Source of the DNA: Euglena gracilis | Lineage: Eukaryota > Euglenida > Euglenophyceae > Euglenales | Direction: 5' to 3' | Assembly (NCBI GenBank): GCA_039621445.1 | Contig: CP154956.1 | Coordinates: 92,400,246 to 92,464,245, forward strand | DNA: 64,000 nt | Shown: one piece after another, positions 13,077-25,100 of the stretch | How positions within the stretch are numbered: the stretch's first letter is position 1 | Layout: each line of letters begins with the position of its first letter | Program-made: the position numbers and the translations under genes | Notes under the pieces: model-generated | Told to the model about the DNA's origin: nothing | Seen by the model: the letters and a program-made list of their open reading frames with translations, nothing else | Database searches by the model: none

Positions 13077-16000
13077 CCCCCCCCCCCCCCCCCCCTGGGT
13101 AGGTCGGGGCCCCCGAGGATTATCGATGTGATTGGATTTCCGGGCCCCCAAAATGAATAGCCTATAGGTTAGGGGACGATCCCTAGTTTCTCCAGAGCCG
13201 TCGGGTTACCGGCAACTCCCCGCCAGTCCGGAGATGTGGCCCGAGCAAAAAAGTTGTCTACCGTTTTTTTTTTTATAGAAATTTTGTTGTACAGGCAAAA
13301 GGGGGTAATTTTTGGGGTCAAAAAATCGAAAAATTCAAAATATCTCGAAAACGCTGGGGAGTTGAGAAAAAGTAAAGAGTACCTCATTCCACAACTTTGG
13401 GACGCCCTATCCACGGGTATTCGCAGTTTGGGCCAACTCCCCGCCTGGCTCGAGATATGGCCGTTTTTCGGTCCAAATGGCCGTTTTGTACACTTTTCCC
13501 ACTGTCCGACTTAGCCGTTTTCGGGCCAAAAAGTCGAAAAAAATCGAAAAAAAAATTTTCGCCCAAAACCATGTTTTTTGGCCTCCCGGACCCGGAAAAA
13601 GTGTTTTTGAGCTGAAAATGAGCGTTTTTCGACCCGCCAGCACCCCGTTTTGGTTCGCCAACCCATTGACTTTGGGTCAAAACCGGGTAAAAAAAGTCGA
13701 AAAAAATCGAAAAAAAATTTTTCGCCCAAAACCATGTTTTTTGGCCTCCCGGACCCGGAAAAAGTGTTTTTGAGCCGAAAATGAGCGTTTTTCGCAGGCC
13801 GGGCCGGAGTGGTCCCCCAAAGAGCTCAGCTCTACGTCACACCCTGGTCGCTGAGCTCTTATCTCTTTAGAGTAAGAGCGAAGCTTACCACCGGGGTTGG
13901 AGACCTCTCCTAACCCCCCCGCCCCCCCCCCGCCCCCCCCCCGGTTATCGATGTGATTGGATTTCGTGGCCCCTAAAGTGAATGGCCTATAGGTTAGGGG
14001 ACGATCCCTAGTTTCTCCAGAGCCCTTCGGTTACCCGCAACTCAGCGCCAGTCCGGAGATATGGCCCGAGCAAAAAAGTTGTCTACCGTTTTTTTTTCCA
14101 AAGAAATTTTGTTGGACCGGCAAAAGGGGCCATTTTTGGGGTCAAAAAATCGAAAAATTCAAAATATCTCGAAAACGCTGGGGAGTTGAGAAAAAGTGAA
14201 GAGTACCTCATTCCACAACTTTGGGACGCCCTATCCACCGGTATTCGCAGTTTGGGCCAACTCCCCGCCTGGCCCGAGATATGGCCGTTTTTCGGTCCAA
14301 ATGGCCGTTTTGTACACTTTTCCCACTGTCCGACTTAGCCGTCTTCGGGCCAAAAGTCGAAAAAATCGAAAAAAATTTTTTTCGCCCAAAACCATGTTTT
14401 TTGGCCTCCCGGACCCGGAAAAAGTGTTTTGAGCTTGAAATTAACGGTTTTTGGACCGCCCGCGCCCCCTTTTGGTTCCCCAACCCATTGGATTTGGGGC
14501 AAAACCGGGTCAAAAAAGTCGAAAAAAATCGAAAAAAATTTTTTCGCCCAAAACCATGTTTTTTGGCCTCCCGGACCCGGAAAAAGTGGTTTTGAGCCGA
14601 AAATGAGCGTTTTTCGACCCGCCAGCGCCCCGTTTTGGGACACCAACCCATGACTTTGGGTCAAAACCGGTCAAAAAAGTCGAAAAAATCGAAAAATTTT
14701 TGGGCCCCAAAACGATGTTTTATCGCCTCCCCGACCCAGAAAAACTTTTTTTGAGCCGAAAATGAGCGTTTTTCCCGCGCCGGGCCGGGGTGGTCTCCCA
14801 AAGAGCTCAGCTCTACGTCACACCCTGGTCGCTGAGCTCTTATCTCTTTATAGTAAGAGCGAATCGGACCCCCCCGCCCCCCCGCCCCCCCCCCCCCCCC
14901 CCCCCCCCCCCCGCCCCCAGCCCCCCCCCCCCTGAGTAGGTCGGGGCACCCGAGGGTTATCGATGTGATTGGATTTCCGGGCCCCCAAAGTGAATAGCCT
15001 ATAGGTAAGGGGACGATCCCTAGTCCTCAAGCCCCTCACTTTGCCCGCAACTCCCCGCCGTTGTCTACCGTTTTTTTTCCAAAGAAATTTTGTTGGACTG
15101 GCAAAAGGGGTAATTTTTGGGGTCAAAAAATCGAAAAATTCAAAATATCTCGAAAACGCTGGGGAGTTGAGAAAAAGTAAAGAGTACCTCATTCCACAAC
15201 TTTGGGACGCCCTATCCACGGGTATTCGCAGTTTGGGCCAACTCCCCGCCTGGCTCGAGATATGGCCGTTTTTCGGTCCAAATGGCCGTTTTGTACACTT
15301 TTCCCACTGTCCGACTTAGCCGTTTTCGGGCCAAAAAGTCGAAAAAAATCGAAAAAAATTTTTTCGCCCAAAACCATGTTTTTTGGCCTCCCGGACCCGG
15401 AAAAAGTGGTTTTGAGCTGAAAATGAGCGTTTTTCGACCCGCCAGCACCCCGTTTTGGTTCGCCAACCCATTGACTTTGGGTCAAAACCGGTCAAAAAAG
15501 TCGAAAAAAATCGAAAATTTTTTTTGCGCCCAAAACGATGTTTTTTGGCCTCCGGACCCGGAATGCCTGTGTTTTGAGCCGAAAATAAGCATTTTTCAAC
15601 CCGCCAGTGCCCCGTTTTGGGACACCAACCCATAACTTTGAGTAAAAACCAATCAAAAAAAGTCGAAAAAAATTGAAAAAATTTTGGGCCCAAAAACAAT
15701 GTTTTTTGGACTAACTGACCTAGAAGAACTGTTTTTGAGCCGAAAATGAGCGTTTTTTCCCGGGCCGGGCCGGGTGGTCTCCCAAGAGCCAAGCTCTCGC
15801 ACAGCAATCACCACCCCGGCTCTGAGCTCTTATCTCTTTAGAGTAAAAGAGCGAAGCTTACCACCGGCGCCGTAGGGGGGGTCCGGACCCCCCCGCCCCC
15901 CGCCCCCCCCCCGCCCCCCCCCCCGCCCCCCCCCGCCCCCGCCCCCCCCTGAGTAGTCCGGGCCCCCGAGGATTATCGATGTGATTTGATTTCCGGGCCC

Positions 16001-18901
16001 CCAAAGTGAATAGTCTATAGGTTAGGGGACGATCCCTAGTTTCTCCAGAGCCCTCACTTTGCCCGCAACTCCCCGCCGGTCCGGAGATATGGCCCGAGCA
16101 AAAAAGTTGTCTACCGTTTTTTTTCCAAAGAAATTTTGTTGGACTGGCAAAAGGGGTAATTTTTGGGGTCAAAAAATCAAAAAATTCAAAATATCTCGAA
16201 AACGCTGGGGAGTTGAGAAAAAGTAAAGAGTACCTCATTCCACAACTTTGGGACGCCCTATCCACGGGTATTCGCAGTTTGGGCCAACTCCCCGCCTGGC
16301 CCGAGATATGGCCGTTTTTCGGTCCAAATGGCCGTTTTGTACACTTTTCCCACTGTCCGACTTAGCCGTTTTCGGGCCAAAAAGTCGAAAAAAATCGAAA
16401 AAATTTTTTCGCCCAAAACCATGTTTTTTGGCCTCCCGGACCCGGAAAAAGTGGTTTTGAGCTGAAAATAAGCGTTTTTCGACCCGCCAGCGCCCGTTTT
16501 GGTTCGCCAACCCATTGACTTTGGGTCAAAACCGGGTCAAAAAAGTCGAAAAAAATCGAAAAATTTTTTTTCGCCCAAAACCATGTTTTTTGGCCTCCCG
16601 GACCCGGAAAAAGTGTTTTTGAGCTGAAAATGAGAGTTTTTCGACCCGCCAGGGCCCCTTTTTGGTTCGCCAACCCATTGACTTTGGGTCAAAACCGGGT
16701 CAAAAAAGTCGAAAAAAATCGAAAAAATTTTTTGGCTCAAAACGATGTTTTATGGTCTCCCGGACCCAGAAAAAGTGTTTTTGAGCCGAAAATGAGCGTT
16801 TTTCGCAGGCCGGGCCGGAGTGGTCCCCCAAAGAGCTCAGCTCTACGTCACACCCTGGTCGCTGAGCTCTTATCTCTTAGAGTAAGAGCGAAGCTACCAC
16901 ACCCGCGACGGGGGGGTCGGACCCCCCGCCCCCCCCCGCCCCCCCCGCCCCCCCGCCCCCCCTGGGTAGGTCGGGGCAACCCGAGGATTATCGATGTGAT
17001 TGGATTTCCGGGCCCCCAAAGTGAATGGCCTATAGGTTAGGGGACGATCCCTAGTTTCTCCAGAGCCCTTCGGTTACCCGCAACTCCCCGCCAGTCCGGA
17101 GATATGGCCCGAGCAAAAAAGTTGTCTACCGTTTTTTTTCCAAAGAAATTTTGTTGGACCGGCAAAAGGGGCCATTTTTGGGGTCAAAAAATCGAAAAAT
17201 TCAAAATATCTCGAAAACGCTGGGGAGTTGAGAAAAAGTGAAGAGTACCTCATTCCACAACTTTGGGACGCCCTATCCACCGGTATTCGCAGTTTGGGCC
17301 AACTCCCCGCCTGGCCCGAGATATGGCCGTTTTTCGGTCCAAATGGCCGTTTTGTACACTTTTCCCACTGTCCGACTTAGCCGTTTTCGGGCCAAAAAGT
17401 CGAAAAAAATCGAAAAAATTTTTTTCGCCCAAAACCATGTTTTTTGGCCTCCCGGACCCAGAAAAAGTGTTTTTGAGCTCAAAATGAGCGTTTTTCGACC
17501 CGCCAGCGCCCGTTTTGGTTCGCCAACCCATGACTTTGGGTCAAAACCGGGTCAAAAAAGTCGAAAAAAATCGAAAAAAAATTTTTCGCCCAAAACCATG
17601 TTTTTTGGCCTCCCGGACCCGGAAAAAGTGTTTTTGAGCTGAAAATGAGAGTTTTTCGACCCGCCAGGGCCCCTTTTTGGTTGGACAACCCATTGACTTT
17701 GGGTCAAAACCGGGTCAAAAAAGTCGAAAAAAATCGAAAATTTTTTTGGCCCAAAACAATGTTTTATGGCCTCCCGGACCCAGAAAAAGTGCTTTTGAGC
17801 CGAAAATGAGCGTTTTTCGCAGGCCGGGCCGGAGTGGTCCCCCAAAGAGCTCAGCTCTACGTCACACCCTGGTCGCTGAGCTCTTATCTCTTTAGAGTAA
17901 GAGCGAAGCTTACCACCCCCCCCCCCCCCCCGCCCCCCCCCCCGCCCCCCCCCCCGCCCCCCCCTGGGTAGGTCGGGGCACCCGATCGATGTGATTGGAT
18001 TTCGTGGCCCCTAAAGTGAATGGCCTATAGGTTAGGGGACGATCCCTAGTTTCTCCAGAGCCCTTCGGTTACCCGCAACTCCCCGCCAGTCCGGAGATAT
18101 GGCCCGAGCAAAAAAGTTGTCTACCGTTTTTTTTTCCAAAGAAATTTTGTTGGACTGGCAAAAGGGGCCATTTTTTTTTTTTATAATTTGAAAAATTCAA
18201 AATATCTCGAAAACGCTGGGGAGTTGAGAAAAAGTGAAGAGTACCTCATTCCACAACTTTGGGACGCCCTATCCACCGGTATTCGCAGTTTGGGCCAACT
18301 CCCCGCCTGGCCCGAGATATGGCCGTTTTTCGGTCCAAATGGCCGTTTTGTACACTTTTCCCACTGTCCGACTTAGCCGTTTTCGGGCCAAAAAGTCGAA
18401 AAAAATCGAAAAAAAATTTTTCGCCCAAAACCATGTTTTTTGGCCTCCCGGACCCGGAAAAAGTGTTTTTGAGCTGAAAATGAGCGTTTTTCGACCCACC
18501 AGCGCCCCGTTTTGGTTCGCCAACCCATTGACTTTGGGTCAAAACCGGGTCAAAAAAGTCGAAAAAAATCGAAAAAAAATTTTTGCCCCAAAACGATGTT
18601 TTTTGGCCTCCCGGACCCGGAATGCCTGTGTTTGAGCCGAAAATGAGCGTTTTTCGACCCGCCAGCGCCCCGTTTTGGGACACCAACCCATGACTTTGGG
18701 TCAAAACCGGTCAAAAAAGTCGAAAAAATCGAAAAAAATTTTGGGCCCCAAAACGATGTTTTTTGGCCTCCCTGACCCAGAAAAACTGTTTTTGAGCCGA
18801 AAATGAGCGTTTTTCCCGGGCCGGGCCGGGGGTCTCCCAAAGAGCTCAGCTCTACGTCACACCCTGGTCGCTGAGCTCTTATCTCTTTAGAGTAAGAGCG
18901 A

Positions 18902-18941
<40 letters not shown>

Positions 18942-19729
18942 CCCCCCCCCCCCCCCCCCCTGAGTAGGTCCGGGCCCCCGAGGATTATCGATGTGATTTG
19001 ATTTCCGGGCCCCCAAAGTGAATAGTCTATAGGTTAGGGGACGATCCCTAGTTTCTCCAGAGCCCTCACTTTGCCCGCAACTCCCCGCCGGTCCGGAGAT
19101 ATGGCCCGAGCAAAAAAGTTGTCTACCGTTTTTTTTCCAAAGAAATTTTGTTGGACTGGCAAAAGGGGTAATTTTTGGGGTCAAAAAATCGAAAAATTCA
19201 AAATATCTCGAAAACGCTGGGGAGTTGAGAAAAAGTAAAGAGTACCTCATTCCACAACTTTGGGACGCCCTATCCACGGGTATTCGCAGTTTGGGCCAAC
19301 TCCCCGCCTGGCTCGAGCTATGGCCGTTTTTCGGTCCAAATGGCCGTTTTGTACACTTTTCTCACTTTCTGACTCGTACGTTTTCAGCCAAAAAGTCCAA
19401 AAAAATCGAAAAAAATTTTTTCGCCCAAAACCATGTTTTTTGGCCTCCCGGACCCGGAAAAAGTGGTTTTGAGCTGAAAATAAGCGTTTTTCGACCCGCC
19501 AGCACCCCGTTTTGGTTCGCCAACGCATTGACTTTGGGTCAAAACCGGGTCAAAAAAGTCGAAAAAAATCGAAAATTTTTTTTGGCTCAAAACGATGTTT
19601 TTTGGTCTCCTCTCAGCTCAGCTCTACGTCACACCCTGGTCGCTGAGCTCTTATCTCTTTAGAGTAAGCCCCCCCGCCCCCGACCCCCCCCCCCGCCCCC
19701 CCCCCCCCGACCCCCCGCCCCCCCCCCCC

Positions 19730-20510
19730 CTGGGTAGGCAATGGCCCCCGAGATTATCGATGTGATTGGATTTTCGGGCCCCCAAAGTGAATAGCCTATA
19801 GGTTAGGAGAGGGTCCCTAGTTTCTCCAGAGCCCTTCGGTTACCCGAACTCGCCAGTACGGAGATATGGCCCGAGCAAAAAAGTTGTCTACCGTTTTTTT
19901 TTTTGGTGAAATTGCAGGGTCATTTTGGGGTCAAAAATCGAAAAATTCAAAATATCTCGAAAATGCTGCGGAGTTGAGGAAAAGTGAAGAGGACGTCCTT
20001 CCACAACTTTGGGACGCCCGATCGATCGGTATGCGCGGTTTGGGCCAACTCCTCGCCTAGCCCGAGATATGGCCGTTTTGGAGTTTTGGGAGTTTGCCAG
20101 TTTTGGCCATTTCGGCCGTTCCCCGAAACCGTAAATTGGCCGTATCTGGGGGCTAGACGGGGAGAGTTGGACCCAAACCAGGGGTCAATCATTAGTTTAG
20201 GGGGGGGGTTTGACCGTTTTTTTGGGGTTCCCGGGGCCCTTGTGCGATTTTGGGCCAGTTTTGGGTTGTGTGGGACGGGGACCATCGCGCCCTGCTGGGC
20301 GAGGGGGGGTCGGTCGGGTGGCAGGTCGGGACCCAAAATTTTGAAAAAAATTTTTTCGCTCAAAAACACTTTTTTTCACTTCAGAACATCAAAAAAGGTG
20401 TTTTTGAGCGAAATTTTTTTTATTGACCCGCCCCCCCCCCCCATGCCCCTCCCCTGGCCGGTGGACTAAGCCATTTTTGGGTCAAAAAGTCAAAAAAATT
20501 CAAAAAAATT
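19730..20510 (+). repeat. Right fold-back arm, inverted match to 1-1218
   Basis: Reads as the reverse complement of the left arm. Examples are the GGGACGCCCGATCGATCGG block at about 20010-20032, the CACTTCAGAACATC end near 20378-20391 (left arm 10-23), and GGCCGGTGGACTAAGCC near 20456-20472 (left arm about 1120-1142). The match is imperfect, with small indels, so the arms are old or diverging. Confidence 0.85.
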
Positions 20511-21720
20511 CAAAAAATTTTTCTCGCCCAAAACCATGTTTTTTGACCTCCCGGACCTGTAAAAAGTGTTTTTGAGCCGAAAATGAGCGTTTTTCGACCT
20601 TGCAGTGCCTCGTTTTGGGCTGCCAACACATTGACTTTAGGTCAAAACCGGGTCAGAAAAGTCGAAAAAAATCCTTTTTTTTTGCCCGAAACAATGTTTT
20701 TTTGGCCTCCCGGACCCAGAAAAACTGTTTTTGAGCCGAAAACGAGCGTTTTTCGACCCGCCGGCGCCCCGTCTTGGGCCGCCATCCCATTGATTTTCGG
20801 TCGAAAAGTCGAAAAAAGTCGAAAAAAAGACGAAAAAAATCGAAAATTATTTTCGCCCGAAACGATGTTTTTTGGCCTCCCGGACCCGGAAACGGTGATT
20901 TTTTGAGCCGAAAATGGACGTTTTTCCGACCCCCGGCGCCCCGTTTTGGGCACAAAGCTAGGCCCCGGGCCGCCCTCCCCCTCCCCTGGGTAGGTCCGGG
21001 CACCCGAGGATTATGGATGTGATTGGATTTCCTAGCCCCCGAAGTGAATAGCCCGTATATCCGTCAGTGGCCCTTTCTGCCACACGAAGTTGGCGGGCTA
21101 CAGCTCGCGCTAGTGTGACGGACAAATTCTCAGTCAGCTCTTGGAACCGGAGTTGTTTGACAGTGCCGGCGAAAGAGTTCCCCAAGAAGTTTGGTGGCTG
21201 CGGGGCCAGGACAACCCCGCGGGTTGAAGGCAACGCTAGTGTATTCCCACTCACGGATGCCATGCGCAGCGTTCCTCTGACTGATTTCGGTTGCGGAGTT
21301 CAGCATCTGGCAGGGTCCGTAGCACATGGGTGAGATTCAAGGGTTAGCAGCAGGGGGCTAGTGGATGTTCAATGGTGAGGTCCACTGCAAGGTTCTTCCC
21401 TTTGTTCCAGGAGGAGTTGAGCATTGCGCGTGCATGTTTCGCAATTTTGTTCCTTGCGAACGGAAATACCCGAGCGTTGGCAGAGATCCACGAGCCACAT
21501 ACCGAACGCGGTGCGTTGCGCGCTTACAGTTAAGAGAAACTCTGTCATGGGTTAGGGGACAATCCCTAGTTTCTCGAGAGCTCTTGGGTTGCCTGCTGGT
21601 CCGGAGATATGGCCCAAGCAAAAAAGTTGTTTGCCGTTTTTTCTCTCGGAAATTGCAGGGTCATTTTGGGGGGCCAAAAAAAAATCGAAAAATTCAAAAT
21701 ATCTAAAAAAACGGCCGTTT
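20511..21720 (+). repeat. Degenerate array edge units
   Basis: Diverged sub-repeats (TTTTTGAGCCGAAAATGAGCG-like at about 20568 and 20905) and one last unit start at 20986. The conserved block stops at GTGAATAGCC (about 21053) and resumes at GTTAGGGGAC (about 21550), followed by the AGATATGGCC block and AAAATCGAAAAATTC. Homology fades out near 21705. Confidence 0.75.
21053..21547. other. ~495-bp insertion inside the last array unit
   Basis: In complete units GTGAATAGCCTATAGG is followed directly by TTAGGGGACG. Here about 495 bp of balanced, non-repetitive sequence separate the two parts. Short open frames cross it on both strands but none resembles a known protein. I see no clear inverted termini or target duplication, so it may be captured filler DNA, or this unit may be the one that never lost the segment. 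Confidence 0.55.
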
Positions 21721-22117
21721 TGTGGTTTTGGTGTTCAAAATAAGCAGATGGATAAAATAAAGCATCTTCAAAATAATGCATCATTTAAAAATTATGCCAT
21801 GTGTTTTTTTGGCAGCCCATTCAGACGGGCTGTCTAATTGCACCAAGCTTGGGCTCCAACTCATAGTCCGGCCTGAGATCTAACCTGAAATCCCTCAAAA
21901 ATGCCAATGTGCTTTACCACCCAAGGGGCCAATTTTGGGTCAAAACAGTCCAAAAAATCAATTAAATTTGGCCTAATCGGGATGTAAGGTGATGTATTTT
22001 GAGTTGAGGATGCAGGCCATTTTGTGCATTGCTTGTCAGGCGTGAAAAGACATTGAATGGTTTAATCCTCTCCTCTCTTCTCTCAACAGGTTTTTCTAAT
22101 TTTTTTTGTTTTTGTTA
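21706..22117 (+). other. Helitron upstream region with a candidate 3' splice site
   Basis: No gene is visible. The stretch holds A/T-rich sequence distantly like the array. Just before the Helitron frame is a strong pyrimidine tract ending in CAACAG (about 22066-22089), a good 3' splice-site shape, so an upstream exon or 5' leader intron is possible. I could not place the Helitron 5' terminus, which should begin with TC. Confidence 0.4.
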
Positions 22118-25100
22118 ATGCATTCAATGCAACAACAAGATGAGGAAATGATGCCATCGCCAACTTTGCGGCATGGTGTTGTTGTTTTCATTGGTGTGGG
22201 GTGTTTTTTGTTTGCATTAATGAAAGTGTTGAAGAAACGAATGGAAAATGCGCCCTTTTCGAGCCCCTCAACGGTGGCAAAGCCAGACGCTTTCGAATGT
22301 TGGGGTGATATTGAAATGGAACGTGCCATGCAAAATGAAAGTTCTTTTGGCTCTTGGGATGCAACCAACGAAACACGTAGGGAATTTGTTCGTAGTGTGA
22401 GTAGTGGTGTGCAAAAATGTGATAATTCGTGGCAAGAAGGCATTGCATTCGGCCTTGGTGGTTCTAATTTTATGCAACAAAGCACTTGTACAGGGGAGGA
22501 ATGCAAGTACTGCAGGAAAACGTTTTCAACGCGGCCAAATTTGTTACGGCATGTTCGAAATGTGCACGCCGGTAGCACAGAAAGGGACGGTGATTCTATG
22601 CCGGCCCAAGACATGCCTCGTGAGGGATGTAATGTGCAAGCTATTGAAAGTGATAGGTTACAATGTCCTCAGTGTGAAAAGACGTTTGCATCAAATCAGC
22701 ATTTGCTGAGGCACATGCGTGACCAGCATTCCACAGACATTTCCAATGTTCATAGTCCTAAGTTATTCACCTGCAGCAAATGTAATGAGCATTTTGGTGA
22801 TCGAGGTCATTTAAAACGCCATTTTGAAAGGTGTAACTCTTCTGTCCCAAGGACCCCGTCACGCGTGTGCCCTTACTGTAAGGAAGAATTTTCGAGAGGG
22901 CAGAACATGCGGCGCCACGTTGTAGGCTGTGTGAAGGCACCAATTCGTAGTTTGTCCCGAAGGCGCCTGTTCTATGAGGAGAGCATGGACACAGGCATCT
23001 ACGGGGTTGAGGGTATGGTGCATGCTGCCGAAGGTGCCGTGGGAGGAATGCGAGGCGCAGAACATGGTGCACAGAGTGCTGCACGTGGCGTGGAGGGGGG
23101 GTGCAGTGGGGTGAAGGGTATGGCGCATGCTGCCGAAGGTGCCGCGGGAGGCGCAGAACGTGGTGCACATGGCGTGCAGGGGGGGTGCAGTGGGGTTGAG
23201 GGTATGGTTCATGCCGCCGAAGGTGCCGTGGGAGGAATGCAAGGCGCTGAACATGGTGCACAGAGTGCTGCACGTGGCGTGGAGGGGGGGTGCAGTGGGG
23301 TGAAGGGTATGGCGCATGCTGCCGAAGGTGCCGCGGGAGGCGCAGAACGTGGTGCACATGGCGTGCAGGGGGGGTGCAGTAGGGTTGAGGGTATGGTGCA
23401 TGCCGCCGAAGGTGCCGTGGGAGGAATGCAAGGCGCAGAACATGGTGCACAGAGTGCTGCACGTGGCGTGGAGGGGGGGTGCAGTGGGGTGAAGGGTATG
23501 GCGCATGCTGCCGAAGGTGCCGCGGGAGGCGCAGAACGTGGTGCACATGGCGTGCAGGGGGGGTGCAGTGGGGTTGAGGGTATGGTTCATGCCGCCGAAG
23601 GTGCCGTGGGAGGAATGCAAGGCGCTGAACATGGTGCACAGAGTGCTGCACGTGGCGTGGAGGGGGGGTGCAGTGGGGTGAAGGGTATGGCGCATGCTGC
23701 CGAAGGTGCCGCGGGAGGCGCAGAACGTGGTGCACATGGCGTGCAGGGGGGGTGCAGTGGGGTTGAGGGTATGGTGCATGCCGCCGAAGGTGCCGTGGGA
23801 GGAATGCAAGGCGCAGAACATGGTGCACAGAGTGCTGCACGTGGCGTGGAGGGGGGGTGCAGTGGGGTGAAGGGTATGGCGCATGCTGCCGAAGGTGCCG
23901 CGGGAGGCGCAGAACGTGGTGCACATGGCGTGCAGGGGGGGTGCAGTGGGGTTGAGGGTATGGTGCATGCCATGGAAGGTGGTGAGCACGGTGCACAAGG
24001 TGCAGCATGCGGGGTTTTGGGAGCCACATTCGGAGGTCAGAGAAGCTTTGTGTGGGAACAGTTACATGCTTCATCGCGCATGAATTGCCCACTATTGAAA
24101 TTGGGTGATGAACAATTGGCACAATTGCTGAGTGTCGAGCCCCCAAATGAAAATGAATTTCGATCGTTGGGTGGGTGGAAATCATTAGCGGCGGTCATAC
24201 GGGGATGGTGGGATTCAACTGGGTGGGGTACGTGGCCGGCAGGCCCGTATCCATTTCCAAGTACCGAGAGGGATGAAGTTTTGCAACAATTGGAGAATGA
24301 AGAACTGACGCCAGAAAGGGTTGTTTCCATGGTGAAAGAATGGGAGGAGAATGTTGGTGTCCTTGACAACATAAACATTTGTCAAGTGTGTGGTGTTGAA
24401 GACTTCATTGAAGTGAAACCTGTTTCACTTCATTCTTTGCAGGTGCTGCAATTGAATGACGTCGAACAAGACTGGTTGGCCAAAATCCCCCCCCAGTACC
24501 ATTGCCATCTTTGCATTGTACAACATGGGGTGAATTTGTATTGGTTGCATGGTATCCCTGAAGCCGGAGATGTGTATGTTTGCAAACAGTGCCAGAAATC
24601 ACTAATTGGGCCTAGCCCAATTCGACCACCGCGATCTGTTGCCAGTGGAAAACATTTTGGCATAAGGTCAGGGTTACCTGACTTGACGGCGCTGGAGGAA
24701 CGCCTCATTGCCCCTGTCAGGACCTGCATCACAATAGTGAAACTGGTGGCCATAGGGGGTGGTCATGGCGTGGGGTGGGGCATCAAGGGACACACTATCT
24801 CTTTTCCCAATGAAGGGTTGGAACAAACCATTTTGGTCCTTCCAAATGTGGCTCGGTTGAAAGAAACCAAAGTTTTATTTCTAGGGGCAAAGCCTCAATG
24901 GGATCAAGTCCTGGCAACTGAACGCTGCAGGGCCAAAATCGAACGAATTTTCACGGTCAATTGGGATAAGTTGATACAATGGCTTGTCGTGTTGAAGCAC
25001 ATTAATCCATTGTACGCAACTGTTGAAATTTTGCAACAGGAACCCTCTGAGGTGCATGCTTTCTCTTCCACTATTTTAGAAAGGGTTGAAATTGTGGAAG

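Larger units (their letters stand above)
2317..20986 (+). repeat. Satellite-like array of ~1-kb units with poly-C junctions
   Basis: Head-to-tail array. Units begin with CTGAGTAGG or CTGGGTAGG right after a poly-C tract, at about 2344, 3357, 4353, 5348, 6361, 7382, 8561, 9404, 10118, 11102, 12133, 13095, 13943, 14932, 15949, 16962, 17964, 18960, 19730 and 20986. Most spacings are 960-1,030 bp, with outliers of 714, 770, 843, 848, 1,179 and 1,256. Order inside a unit: the ATTATCGATGTGATTGG block, the AGATATGGCCCGAGC block, a second AGATATGGCC block, two or three ~160-bp sub-repeats, the AAGAGCTCAGC palindrome, a small stem-loop, then poly-C. Many overlapping frames stay open only because the repeat is monotonous. 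I see no protein family in them. Confidence 0.95.

Noticed and set aside
2242-19662. Dozens of 60-300-codon frames inside the 1-kb array, with recurring texts such as MGRPIHRYSQFG and MDRASQSCGMRYS
   Set aside because: They recur in several frames and on both strands of every unit, run into poly-Gly or poly-Pro across the C tracts, and match no family. They are by-products of a repeat with few stop codons.
22767-24185. 472-codon His/Pro-rich minus-strand frame
   Set aside because: It is the antisense of the in-frame 189-bp repeat. It stays open only because the unit is a multiple of three.
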